NCBI RefSeq assembly: GCF_045124755.1
Contig: NZ_JBGVMK010000112.1
Reading direction: 5' to 3' (one strand)
Origin: Succinimonas sp045124755
GTDB lineage: Bacteria > Pseudomonadota > Gammaproteobacteria > Enterobacterales > Succinivibrionaceae
Length of the DNA: 64,000 bases
Part shown: positions 25,552-33,583 of the stretch, piece by piece
Layout: the number at the start of each line of letters is the position of its first letter
Position numbering within the stretch: the stretch's first letter is position 1
Notes under the pieces: model-generated
Told to the model about the DNA's origin: nothing
What the model saw: only the letters and a program-made list of their open reading frames with translations
Databases searched by the model: none
Program-made: the position numbers and the translations under genes

Positions 25552-26370
25552 TTACTTTCCGAACAGCCGGAAAAGATACTGTATTGATTCCTGCATCACG
25601 CTGAAGGAGGCCCCGCCGTTTTCCAGAAACGAGGGATAGTAGAAGATAATGAGGAAGGAGCAGACCCCGCTTTTTATGGGCATGGAGAGCACGTAAACAT
25701 TAAGCTGCTGGGCAAACCTGTTGATAAGTCCCAGAGAAACGTCGCAGGTCAGGGAGATCAGGAGAAAGGGCGCGGCCACCAGCACCGTCTGCTTCATCAT
25801 CCAGTTCAGGCTGTCAATGGAGTACAGCGCCACTCTCCGATCCGAGAAGTCCGGAATGATGTCCCGCACCGGCCAGTACAGGTAGGAGCTGTAGAAGAGC
25901 TCCATGAAATGGGTAAAGCTGCCGGACACAAAGAACAGGGTAATCAGGGACATGAAGAGAATGGATCCCAGAGGCGATGATTCCGCGCCGCTGAGCATGT
26001 CCGCCGTCTGAGCCATGGAGGCGCCGCGCTGGTTATCCACAATGGTGCCGGCTGATACCGCCACGTAAAACACGAGACCGGTCAGCCATCCGATGAGGAG
26101 TCCGATAAACACCTCCTTCACCACGATGATCATCAGGGAGATGAAATCGCCTACCGTGGCCAGATGGATGGTGCCGGCCGTTTCCAGCATCAGGGGATGC
26201 AGGGGAATGTAGAGGGCGAGGGCGATGGATCCCTTTACGGCCATGTTGATGGAGGGCCCGAAAATCGGACAGACCCCCATAAACGTCATAATGCGGATCA
26301 TCCCCAGGATGACCGCCGAAACGTGTGTCCACCATAAATTCTCGTTCAGAAACGCCTGAATCTCTTCCAT
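25552..26370 (-). CDS. sctT: Type III secretion export-apparatus protein SctT
   Basis: A 272-residue polytopic protein, the SpaR/YscT/FliR homologue, with the conserved DNQRGASMAQTADMLSGAESSPLG block and about seven to eight hydrophobic segments. With SctR and SctS it forms the helical export gate. Length fits the family (about 260). It is the last gene of the minus-strand operon, three bases after sctS, and converges with lgt across 167 bases of T-rich DNA. Confidence 0.95.
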   Translation of the reverse strand: MEEIQAFLNENLWWTHVSAVILGMIRIMTFMGVCPIFGPSINMAVKGSIALALYIPLHPLMLETAGTIHLATVGDFISLMIIVVKEVFIGLLIGWLTGLVFYVAVSAGTIVDNQRGASMAQTADMLSGAESSPLGSILFMSLITLFFVSGSFTHFMELFYSSYLYWPVRDIIPDFSDRRVALYSIDSLNWMMKQTVLVAAPFLLISLTCDVSLGLINRFAQQLNVYVLSMPIKSGVCSFLIIFYYPSFLENGGASFSVMQESIQYLFRLFGK

Positions 26371-26373
26371 AGC

Positions 26374-26634
26374 CTAAAAGGTGTAAAAATAGCTGAAGAT
26401 AACCTGCCCGTAATGCATGATCTCGCCGCTGACCCATTCCGCGGTAAGAAACAGGGTTACGCCTACGGCAATAAGCTTAATGCCGAAGGTCAGGGTTTGC
26501 TCCTGCAGCTGAGTAATGGCCTGAAAAAGAGCCAGAGACACGCCCACCACCGAAGCTACCATAATGGGCGGGAGCGACAGCATCATGATAAGGTAAAAGC
26601 AGTGGGTGACGAGATCGACTATGGCCGGATTCAT
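26374..26634 (-). CDS. sctS: Type III secretion export-apparatus protein SctS
   Basis: An 86-residue protein with two membrane helices, the YscS/FliQ homologue: LPPIMVASVVGVSLALFQAITQLQEQTLTFGIKL is the family signature including the QEQTL turn. Part of the SctRST gate. Its start codon overlaps the stop of the upstream PP2C phosphatase gene (ATGA), direct evidence that the regulator and the apparatus genes are translated from one message. Confidence 0.95.
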   Translation of the reverse strand: MNPAIVDLVTHCFYLIMMLSLPPIMVASVVGVSLALFQAITQLQEQTLTFGIKLIAVGVTLFLTAEWVSGEIMHYGQVIFSYFYTF

Positions 26635-28601
26635 GCGGAAGCCTCCTCGGGGGACGGTTTTTTGGCAGCGGCAGCGGAATTGCGGCGGAAGCTCAGCACT
26701 GTCATGTCGTCAGACTGCTCGGCGGCGCCGCGGAATTCGATAACCGCATCCAGAATGGAATATACCTGAGACTTGGCGCTGTTGTAATCGCGCTTTTCCA
26801 GGGCCTCGCGGATGCGGGCGTCTCCGTAGAACTGCTTTTCCGTGTTCTGGGCTTCGCTGATGCCGTCGGTGTAGATAAAGATGTAATCGTCAGGATCCAG
26901 GTGATCCGCCCCGGAGACGTATTCGGCATTTCCCATTACTCCCAGAGCCGGGCCGGAGAGATGAGAAAGCTCGTAAAGCTCCGTGTTTCTGACAATCAGG
27001 GGCGGGCAGTGGCCGGCGTTGCAGAAGGAGAAGTCTCCGGTTTTGATGTTCACAATCATGGTGAACAGGGTTACGAACATCAGATTGGGATTTCTTTCGC
27101 TGAGACAGTTGTTCACATCCCGGAGCACCGCCTCGATATTGCTGCGGGTCTTGTAGATCTGCCGGAGCATGGTAACGCAGATGCTCATGAACATGGCAGC
27201 GGGCACGCCCTTGTCGGACACGTCGCCGATGGTGAGCACCAGATGATCCTCGTTCAGCTGGAAGACGTCATAGAAGTCGCCCCCCACCTCCTTGGCGGGA
27301 TGAATGAAAGCGGAGATCTCGTAGTATTTGCTTCTGGGAATGCTTTCCTTGCCCGGCAGCATGCCCATCTGAATATCATAGGCCACCCCCAGCTCGCCCT
27401 TGATGCGGTTTTCCCGGGCGGTGCTGTCCAGAAGCGCGTTGATATTGGTTATCAGGGAGTTGGACATGTTGCTGATGGCCAGACTGAGGTTGCCCACCTC
27501 GTCATTGGAGTTGTATTTCACAATGTTGAGGCTTTTCAGGATGCCGGGATCCGAGAGATCCGCCCGGGCGATGGTGTGCGCGGTTTGCGCGATATTGTTC
27601 AGGGATTCCGTGACTCTTCTGATATAGCCCACCGACAGGATGATGATGATAAAAAGCACGCTCAGGGTGATGGCGGTCATGCCGTACATGATTTTATTGC
27701 CGGTGTTCAGAATCTCGAAGAGGGTCTGGCGGGACAGCACGTACATTTTCAGGGGCTTGATGTAGCCGAAGCAGAGATAATCCCCGCTGTCGGTTACGCA
27801 CTGAATGTCCCGGTCGTAATCTCCGGTCTCATGGCGGCTGATAATGTCCCCGATAAGGGGCGTGATGCGGGAGCCGGCTTCAGCGTTTTCGTCATTGGTT
27901 TCCAGGATTTCGGAGTTCTGGTTCAGGAGATAAAGCGGGGTCACGTCCTGCCGGTGCACGTGACTGAAAAGCTCCCGGGTGAACATGAGAATATCCGTTT
28001 CCACGTTGTCGTAGGAGGAAAACAGCCGGTCAACGTTTTTGATAAAGGCGAAGTTGAATTCCCGGTGGCGGGGCGGCGTAAAGATATAGGTCAGGTAGGT
28101 GCGGGAATCCTTTTTGGCAATGTCGTAGGTTCCCAGAGCCGGGATTTCCCCCACCAGAAGCTCCCGGATATTGTTCTTGTTAAAGGTGTTGGCATCCAGA
28201 AGACTCAAAGCCTTCTGAGATCCCCAGAACTGGCCGTTGTAGTAGGCGATAAGGTAGGTGCCTTCCGCTTCGTAGGCTTCCTGATTGGTCTTAAGGAAGC
28301 TGGCAAAGTGATCTCTGTTGGGATTATGGCCGATGAGTTTGCTGTGCAGATACGTAAAAGTGGCCGCAGATTCCCGGAGATTGTTCTTGATGTGGTAGAC
28401 ATCGATGATCTGCTGGGTGATGGCAATGTCATACTGCTCCATGATGGCATTGAAGGCAATGCTGCTGGTCACGCGGGTAAAGTTCTGCTCCCGGCTCAGA
28501 ATGGTGGTCCGGGATATGTAAGCGACATATACCAGAAGTGACAGCCCTGTCAGCAGAGCAACCAGGATGGCAAGTATAATAAATTTGGTGCGCAGCTTCA
28601 T
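26631..28601 (-). CDS. RsbU-like PP2C (SpoIIE) phosphatase with periplasmic sensor and HAMP
   Basis: A 656-residue membrane receptor. One membrane segment (about 8-28), a periplasmic region of about 270 residues, a second segment (about 300-322), a HAMP region (about 323-375) and a SpoIIE/PP2C phosphatase domain (about 410-645). Metal-binding residues are visible: EVGGDFYD (around 436-443), IGDVSDKG (around 458), YTDGISEA (around 580), DDMTVLSF (around 631). By analogy with RsbU/BtrU it should dephosphorylate the STAS protein encoded two genes upstream when the sensor is triggered. It lies in the operon between the RsbW-like kinase and sctS, overlapping sctS by four bases. The periplasmic ligand is unknown. 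Confidence 0.9.
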   Translation of the reverse strand: MKLRTKFIILAILVALLTGLSLLVYVAYISRTTILSREQNFTRVTSSIAFNAIMEQYDIAITQQIIDVYHIKNNLRESAATFTYLHSKLIGHNPNRDHFASFLKTNQEAYEAEGTYLIAYYNGQFWGSQKALSLLDANTFNKNNIRELLVGEIPALGTYDIAKKDSRTYLTYIFTPPRHREFNFAFIKNVDRLFSSYDNVETDILMFTRELFSHVHRQDVTPLYLLNQNSEILETNDENAEAGSRITPLIGDIISRHETGDYDRDIQCVTDSGDYLCFGYIKPLKMYVLSRQTLFEILNTGNKIMYGMTAITLSVLFIIIILSVGYIRRVTESLNNIAQTAHTIARADLSDPGILKSLNIVKYNSNDEVGNLSLAISNMSNSLITNINALLDSTARENRIKGELGVAYDIQMGMLPGKESIPRSKYYEISAFIHPAKEVGGDFYDVFQLNEDHLVLTIGDVSDKGVPAAMFMSICVTMLRQIYKTRSNIEAVLRDVNNCLSERNPNLMFVTLFTMIVNIKTGDFSFCNAGHCPPLIVRNTELYELSHLSGPALGVMGNAEYVSGADHLDPDDYIFIYTDGISEAQNTEKQFYGDARIREALEKRDYNSAKSQVYSILDAVIEFRGAAEQSDDMTVLSFRRNSAAAAKKPSPEEASA

Positions 28602-28625
28602 ACTTTGTGTTCTGCAAACTTCCGG

Positions 28626-29039
28626 CTACTCGGCATTCAGGAAGATCTGAATCTTGTTGCGGTTATCAATCCAGGAATAAACGAAATGGGAGGCCATCTC
28701 CAGTACCAGGTGGAGCCCCACGCCGCCCACGGATCTTTCCTCCAGGGATCCTTCGATGCCGCTCTTTTTCAGATGGGTGAAGGGGTTGAACTCGTCGCCG
28801 GTGTTGGTAAGCTCGATAAGAAAGGCCGGATGACTGTCAATGAAGGACATGCCGCAGGCAAAGGAGATCTCCGTTTTGCCGTCGTTGCCGGCATATTTGC
28901 AGATATTGGTCAGAAGCTCCTCGGTAATAAGCTCGGCCTTGAATGAGAGCTCCTGATACTTTTCCGGAAGCGCGGCGCTGATATTCTGCTGCAGCACCAG
29001 AATCTGTTCCACGGACGCCGGGATATTTATGGTGATCAT
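28626..29039 (-). CDS. RsbW/BtrW-like anti-sigma serine kinase (HATPase_c)
   Basis: A 137-residue GHKL-fold protein. The N-box is seen in FKAELITEELLTNICKYA, a G1-like region follows (FLIELTNTGDEFNPF) and G2 in SVGGVGLHLVLEMA. Such kinases phosphorylate their STAS antagonist and bind a sigma factor or other target when free. ATG 29039 (MITINIPASVEQ) is chosen because AGGGGAA precedes it; an in-frame start at 29078 would add 13 residues. It is 24 bases upstream of the phosphatase gene, so kinase and phosphatase are made together. Confidence 0.88.
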   Translation of the reverse strand: MITINIPASVEQILVLQQNISAALPEKYQELSFKAELITEELLTNICKYAGNDGKTEISFACGMSFIDSHPAFLIELTNTGDEFNPFTHLKKSGIEGSLEERSVGGVGLHLVLEMASHFVYSWIDNRNKIQIFLNAE

Positions 29040-29098
29040 GAAATTCCCCTGTAACTGTTTTTTTCCTGTGTTAGGCAAACTGAAGCGATCCCTGAAGA

Positions 29099-29437
29099 TC
29101 AGAGAGCGTCCAGAGCTTCCTGCCGGGTATTCTTAATGGTCAGCAGGCTGGTAAATCCGGAAATGCGGAATACCTCGTACACCGGCGGCTGGATGCCGCA
29201 GACCAGGAAGGTGATTTTCTGGCTGTTGCAGACCTTGGCCATTTTAAGCACGGATCGCAGACCGGCGCTGGAAATGTATTCCGCCTGGGAAAGATCGATA
29301 ATCACCGGCGCCTTTTCCTGTTTTTCCTGATCGTATTCGGCAAATCTGGCATCAAGAACCGGGGCGGTGATGGCGTCTATTCTGCCGGCAATTACAATCA
29401 GAGTATGATCGGCATTTTGGGTTATGTTTATATCCAT
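29099..29437 (-). CDS. STAS-domain anti-anti-sigma factor (RsbV/BtrV-like)
   Basis: A 112-residue STAS protein with the phosphoacceptor region IIDLSQAEYISSAGLRSVLKMA; by alignment with RsbV the target serine is S57. The residue before it is Ser rather than the Asp of Gram-positive RsbV, as is common in Gram-negative homologues. It should cycle between a phosphorylated (inactive) and unphosphorylated (kinase-binding) state under the RsbW- and RsbU-like neighbours. It lies 54 bases after sctR and 59 before the kinase gene, so all are probably in one operon. Confidence 0.9.
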   Translation of the reverse strand: MDINITQNADHTLIVIAGRIDAITAPVLDARFAEYDQEKQEKAPVIIDLSQAEYISSAGLRSVLKMAKVCNSQKITFLVCGIQPPVYEVFRISGFTSLLTIKNTRQEALDAL

Positions 29438-29491
29438 AAAAAGCTCCTGTATTTTTAAAGGTTACTCCCGAGGGCGAAAGGATGCCGGGCG

Positions 29492-30160
29492 TCAGGTATA
29501 GACATAGCTCAGCATCAGCCCCTGGCTCACCTTGAGCCAGCCGTCAAGCGCCACGAAGAGCATGAGCTTGAAGGGCAGGGATATGGTCATGGGCGACACC
29601 ATCATCATGCCCATGGCCAGCAGAATATTCGAGATTATGAGGTCAATGGCAATAAAGGGGAGGTAGAGCAGAAATCCGATCTGGAAGGCCTTGGTAAGCT
29701 CCGAGATCACGAATGACGGCACTACGAACACAAAGCTGTCCGGGGCCACGTTCTTTTTTACTTCATCCGGCCAGATGCGCACGGCCACGGACGTAAAAGA
29801 ATTGTAAATCCGCCGATCCGTGTTTTTTATCAGAAAATTTTTCAGGGGATCGGAACAGCTGGAGATCACCCGGGCAAACTCCGAGGGCGTAAACTGAGAA
29901 CTCACGTTCTGCTTTTCCAGAAGGGCGTAGGTCTGCTGTCCCACCGGAGCCATGATAAACACCGAGAGGATCATGGCCAGACCTGACAGCACCATGCCGG
30001 GAGGCACCTGCTGCACCCCCAGGGCGTTTCTGATGAGGTAGGTCACCACCACCACCTTGATATACGAGGTGGCCAGAGTCAGGAAAAACGGCAGAAGTCC
30101 CATGAGCATGGTGATCATGATAAGATTCACGGGACTGTTGATAAAACTGTTTTCGATCAT
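29492..30160 (-). CDS. sctR: Type III secretion export-apparatus protein SctR
   Basis: A 222-residue protein, the YscR/FliP homologue: LPFFLTLATSYIKVVVVTYLIRNALGVQQVPPGMVLSGLAM and LPFIAIDLIISNILLAMGMMMVSPMTISLPFKLMLFV are the family signatures. Four membrane segments. Five SctR subunits form the core of the export gate. It is followed not by sctS, its usual neighbour, but by the three-gene partner-switching module, which is inserted between the two. Confidence 0.96.
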   Translation of the reverse strand: MIENSFINSPVNLIMITMLMGLLPFFLTLATSYIKVVVVTYLIRNALGVQQVPPGMVLSGLAMILSVFIMAPVGQQTYALLEKQNVSSQFTPSEFARVISSCSDPLKNFLIKNTDRRIYNSFTSVAVRIWPDEVKKNVAPDSFVFVVPSFVISELTKAFQIGFLLYLPFIAIDLIISNILLAMGMMMVSPMTISLPFKLMLFVALDGWLKVSQGLMLSYVYT

Positions 30161-30235
30161 GTGAGAGTATCCGTTAGAGCTTCCGTTGCGAGCGTGTTCC
30201 CCCGGGGACGCCGGAATCCCGGCGTATTCCGGTTA

Positions 30236-30490
30236 TCAGGAGGATCCGGGAATGCTGATGATGTCGGTGATCTGGACGCCGTAGTGATCGCCGGTCTGAA
30301 TGAGCCGCCCCCGGGCCAGGGTCTGGCCGTTAATCCGGAGGGCAATGCTGTCCAGATCCTCCATGCCCAGATCAATGACGGAGCCGGCGCTTAGCTCCCG
30401 GATCTCCGCAATGCTCTTATCCAGGGTTTTCAGGGTGAAGTCAACCCTGAGCTTCAGATTGTCAATGCTGCCGGTTTCATTGTCAGCCAT
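30236..30490 (-). CDS. SctQ-C, internal translation product of sctQ
   Basis: Methionine 251 of SctQ (ATG 30490, MADNETGSIDNLKL) is preceded nine bases upstream by a perfect AAGGAG (30500-30505 on the minus strand). The product, 84 residues, is exactly the last SpoA module. YscQ, Spa33 and SsaQ are known to produce such a fragment, which forms a complex with full-length protein. Expression here is inferred from the sequence. Confidence 0.7.
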   Translation of the reverse strand: MADNETGSIDNLKLRVDFTLKTLDKSIAEIRELSAGSVIDLGMEDLDSIALRINGQTLARGRLIQTGDHYGVQITDIISIPGSS

Positions 30491-31240
30491 GGCATTATTC
30501 TCCTTTTGGCTCTCCCTGTTTGCCCAGATGATGCCGTCTTCGCATACGGTTACGGCGCTTTCGTCCTCGTTCAGTATAGCATAACAGCGCATGAGATCCG
30601 AAAGAAGGGTGACCCTCTTGTCCTTAAGAAAGCAGGAGTCCAGAATAATCACGTCTCCGGCTTCCAGCGAGCGGAGTTCTCCCAGGGTGAGAGTCTGAAA
30701 CCCCGCGCAAACCTCCAGCTTAAGCAGCACGGAATCGGGATCCAGCGGGGCGATGACCGGAAGCTGGCGGATCTTGCCGATAAAGGAGCTCATGCCGGAT
30801 TCGTTCTTAAAAAACAGTCTCAGGGGCAGATCCTGTTCTCCGGATTCCGGGGGAAACTTCAGGGTAAAGTCCAGATAATCCCGGAAGCGGGCGGCGTTTT
30901 CCGCCTTATCGTAGGCGGTAACGGAAATGCTGCTGTTCACCTGAGTTCCCAGGGCGGCAATCAGGTCGCTCAGCCGGCTTTCCAGCGCCGCGGCCAGAAT
31001 TTCGGGAGGGAGATTGCCGATAACGCCGGGATCGCTGATTTCCGTTTTTATGTAGTCGAGGTTCAGGGGAGCCAGAGCGTATTCGGCCAGATCGGAGTTA
31101 AAAATAATGAGAGGCGTCCCGGCAGCGCGGATCTCAATGCTGTCCTCGCCGGTGTTCAGGTCTATCACGTCCCGGTTTATCCGGGGAACCAGAGCATTAA
31201 TCAGAGCTGCCTTCTGTGTGCTGATATTGATCACTTTCAA
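30236..31240 (-). CDS. sctQ: Type III secretion cytoplasmic sorting-platform protein SctQ
   Basis: A 334-residue protein with a divergent N-terminal region and two C-terminal SpoA (FliM/FliN-type) modules: LLKLEVCAGFQTLTLGELRSLEAGDVIIL (about 185-213) and LRVDFTLKTLDKSIAEIRELSAGSVIDLG (about 264-292), the latter ending with GVQITDIISI. SctQ forms the pods of the sorting platform with SctK and SctL. Position after sctP and before sctR is the classical order. An internal start (see separate entry) probably yields the short SctQ-C. Confidence 0.93.
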   Translation of the reverse strand: MKVINISTQKAALINALVPRINRDVIDLNTGEDSIEIRAAGTPLIIFNSDLAEYALAPLNLDYIKTEISDPGVIGNLPPEILAAALESRLSDLIAALGTQVNSSISVTAYDKAENAARFRDYLDFTLKFPPESGEQDLPLRLFFKNESGMSSFIGKIRQLPVIAPLDPDSVLLKLEVCAGFQTLTLGELRSLEAGDVIILDSCFLKDKRVTLLSDLMRCYAILNEDESAVTVCEDGIIWANRESQKENNAMADNETGSIDNLKLRVDFTLKTLDKSIAEIRELSAGSVIDLGMEDLDSIALRINGQTLARGRLIQTGDHYGVQITDIISIPGSS

Positions 31241-31368
31241 GCCTTATCCGGGGAGCAGGAGTCCGGAGATCCGGTTTCCTGCAAAAAAAATGAATAACTC
31301 CGGAAATTTTATCAGGAATCAGGTTTTGGTGCCCTGAGTTTTTTCCGGGTTTTCCGGCAGCGTCATAA

Positions 31369-32955
31369 TCAGGCCGTTGTTTCTGATAATTCGGATGCCT
31401 CTTCCGCCGGCGGATTTACCGTAACGGTGAAGGAGCCCCGTTCCAGCTTTTTCAGGGAGGCCTCCAGCCGCTCCCGGGCTTCGTTCAGCTTCCGGTACTG
31501 ATTGTCATTGGCGGAGTTGATTACCACGGCCAGAGTGCCGTCGTTGCTGCGGGTCAGGAGAATTTCCGTGCCGGAGAGCTGGCTCTGCGCGTTCATGCGG
31601 ATCATGACCTGATTGCCGGCGGTGCTCTGCGGATCGGAGACCAGAATTCTTTCCACCAGGGAATCCGCGATCTTCATGATCTCCTCCCGGGCGGCGGCGT
31701 CCGAAGGAGGGGCCGCCGGGGCGGGTGCCTCCATGGCCGGACTTCCCTGAGAAGAAACAGGAGCGTCGGTACGTCCCGCAAAGGCGGCCGAGAAGATGTC
31801 GGAAAGCTCCGAAACCTGTCTCCGGGGCGGTTCTCCCCGGGAATAGTCCGGAAATGATCCCGCGAAGGAACGGAAGCTCTGGGTTTCCCGGAACATGTCC
31901 CCGCGGCCTTCGGCTCTGGCGGCTCCGTCCGGAGCCCGGGTTCCTTCTGTCTGGTTCCCGGCAAAACCGTAGCGGGACTCTCTTCCGGCGCTGTCGGAAA
32001 TCTTGCTGGTCATATCCGCCTGTCCTCCGTTTTCACCCGGGGGAGCAAAAGATCCCGCGCCGGGGTTAATTAGGGGATCCCGGGGGCCTTCGGGATTTCC
32101 GGAAAAGCCTCCGGCCATGCCCTGACCATCCGGTTCTCTCAATTCTCCTTCCGGAGCAATGGAGCCTGCGCCGGGGTTTGCGAAGGGATCCCGAAATCCT
32201 GCTTCAGAAATTCCGGAAAAGCCTCCGGGGATATTCTGAGGCATGCTTTGATTATCTGGCGCTCTGTTTTCTCCTGCCGGCGCAAAAGTATCCGCTCCGG
32301 GATTAAAAGAGAAATTCTGCCGGCCTGCTTCAGCATTCCCGGAAAAGCCTCCGGGGATATTCTGAGGCATGCTCTGACCGTCGGCCGTTCTGATTTCTCC
32401 CGCGGGAGCAAAGGAGCTCGCGCCGGGGACGAAGGAATCCCGGAGTCCTGCTTCAGCATTCCCGGAAAAGCCTCCGGGGATATTCTGAGGCATGCTCTGA
32501 CCATCGAACGCTCTGATTTCTCCCGCCGGCGTTTGGGAAGTTGCAGCGGGGTTAACAAAGGCATTCTGCCGGCCTGTTTCAGCTCCGGCAAAGGGATACG
32601 AGCTTTCATTGCCGCGGCCCGGAGCGCTGTTATTCAGAGGAGCTCCGTCCTGGGAACTTCCGCGGCCTTGCGCATAGTCATAGCGGCTTTCTCCGGAGGA
32701 CGCCCCGGGGTAACCGGAGCGATCCCGGTAATACTGCCGTCCGGAAGAGCTTTCGGTTTCAGCGGGATCGGCGCCGTCATCTCCCAGGCTGCCGTTCCCT
32801 CCCGGGGCTTTGTCATCCTTGCGGGAAAGAGCCTCCCGGAAGCGGGCAATGCTTTCGGGAGAAGCGTTTTTCAGCTTTTCAGGGAGATCACCTCTGGCGG
32901 CGAATTCCAGAGTGTCCGCTGCCGGAACGAAATCTGCGGAGGGATTCTGTATCAT
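31369..32955 (-). CDS. sctP: Needle-length / substrate-switch protein SctP-like, with internal 42-residue repeats
   Basis: A 528-residue hydrophilic, Gly/Pro/Ser-rich protein at the position of sctP, directly before sctQ. The last 120 residues (IADSLVERILVSDP, GNQVMIRMNAQSQLSGTEILLTR, GSFTVTVNPP) resemble the FliK/YscP C-terminal switch domain that acts on SctU. The central part holds tandem repeats of about 42 residues (DGQSMPQNIPGGFSGNAEAG core). In YscP-type rulers the length of this region sets needle length. ATG 32955 with AAGGAG eight bases upstream is preferred to ATG 32988, which has no good ribosome-binding site. The family assignment rests on position and the C-terminus, since SctP proteins are poorly conserved. 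Confidence 0.75.
   Translation of the reverse strand: MIQNPSADFVPAADTLEFAARGDLPEKLKNASPESIARFREALSRKDDKAPGGNGSLGDDGADPAETESSSGRQYYRDRSGYPGASSGESRYDYAQGRGSSQDGAPLNNSAPGRGNESSYPFAGAETGRQNAFVNPAATSQTPAGEIRAFDGQSMPQNIPGGFSGNAEAGLRDSFVPGASSFAPAGEIRTADGQSMPQNIPGGFSGNAEAGRQNFSFNPGADTFAPAGENRAPDNQSMPQNIPGGFSGISEAGFRDPFANPGAGSIAPEGELREPDGQGMAGGFSGNPEGPRDPLINPGAGSFAPPGENGGQADMTSKISDSAGRESRYGFAGNQTEGTRAPDGAARAEGRGDMFRETQSFRSFAGSFPDYSRGEPPRRQVSELSDIFSAAFAGRTDAPVSSQGSPAMEAPAPAAPPSDAAAREEIMKIADSLVERILVSDPQSTAGNQVMIRMNAQSQLSGTEILLTRSNDGTLAVVINSANDNQYRKLNEARERLEASLKKLERGSFTVTVNPPAEEASELSETTA
32080..32590 (-). repeat. 126-base tandem repeats inside sctP
   Basis: Three full units of 42 codons (starting near NPAATSQ, VPGASSF and NPGADTF), one shortened unit of about 37 codons (NPGAGSI, missing PQNIP) and a final partial unit (NPGAGSF). 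The DNA of the units is nearly identical around SMPQNIPGGFSGN, so recombination could add or remove units and thereby change protein length. Confidence 0.85.
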
Positions 32956-33149
32956 GGGCCGTTCTCCTTGCTTCTGGTAATTTTTCATGCGTCTTTCTGT
33001 CCGTCGGGGCTTGCCGGCGCCTTACGGCATTGGCACTGACCTCTTTATCAGGCGCCTCCGGGACAGACTCCGGCGAGAACGTCCGGAGGGAACGGCTTTT
33101 TTTTCAAAAGCCGTTCCCTGAATTCTATCATTGATGACGCTCTTCATTC

Positions 33150-33179
33150 TGTATACGTTTTCGTGCATTTGCGGTTACG
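33150..33179 (-). promoter_or_regulatory. T3SS-regulon promoter element, copy 4 (sctP operon)
   Basis: On the minus strand CGTAACCG (33172-33179), 14 bases, CGTATACA (33150-33157), about 195 bases before sctP. GTAACC-N15-CGT spacing is the same as at the other five sites. It should drive sctP-Q-R, the partner switch and sctS-T. Confidence 0.65.
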
Positions 33180-33448
33180 GCTGATTTTTTGCCGGAGTTC
33201 ACATTTGAAAACCTTTAAAAAGCTGTAAAAAACATGTAAAACTTTAGTATGAAAGCTTTGGGAAGTTTTTCGGAAACCGGCTGCCGCGCCTGATCCCCCG
33301 CATCCTGAAGCCCGCGGGTTTCCGGCGAGACGGTCTTTCGCGGGGCGGCGCCGCGCAGTTCGCGGTTTTTTCCGGGCGCGGAGTCCGGGAATCCCGGCGG
33401 ATCATTTTGAGATCCCGGTAAGGTTTCTTAAAATTTTTCCCGGTTTTC

Positions 33449-33478
33449 TGAAACCAATTCCCGGTTCATGCGTTTTCA
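33449..33478 (+). promoter_or_regulatory. T3SS-regulon promoter element, copy 5 (giant gene 1)
   Basis: TGAAACCA (33449-33456), 14 bases, CGTTTTCA (33471-33478), about 105 bases before the 1790-residue gene. It is divergent from copy 4 across a 630-base intergenic region that holds nothing else recognisable except GC-rich stretches and a T-rich leader. Confidence 0.65.
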
Positions 33479-33583
33479 GTTCGCATGACGGTTATTCCTT
33501 CCTGAAAGAAGCTTCGGCCGAAGCCGCCCGGAGAGCGGCAGGAAGACCGTTTAAACAGATTTATAAAGCCCCGGAGGCGCCTC

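Noticed and set aside
26901..28541. Long + strand open frame of 546 codons
   Set aside because: It lies entirely opposite the PP2C phosphatase gene, has no ribosome-binding site or recognisable domain, and is explained by the high GC content and codon pattern of the real gene.
33224..33260. TAAAGTTT on the minus strand before sctP as a sigma-28 promoter
   Set aside because: The -35 box is perfect but no GCCGATAA-like -10 follows at 11 bases; the GTAACC-N15-CGT element nearby fits better.
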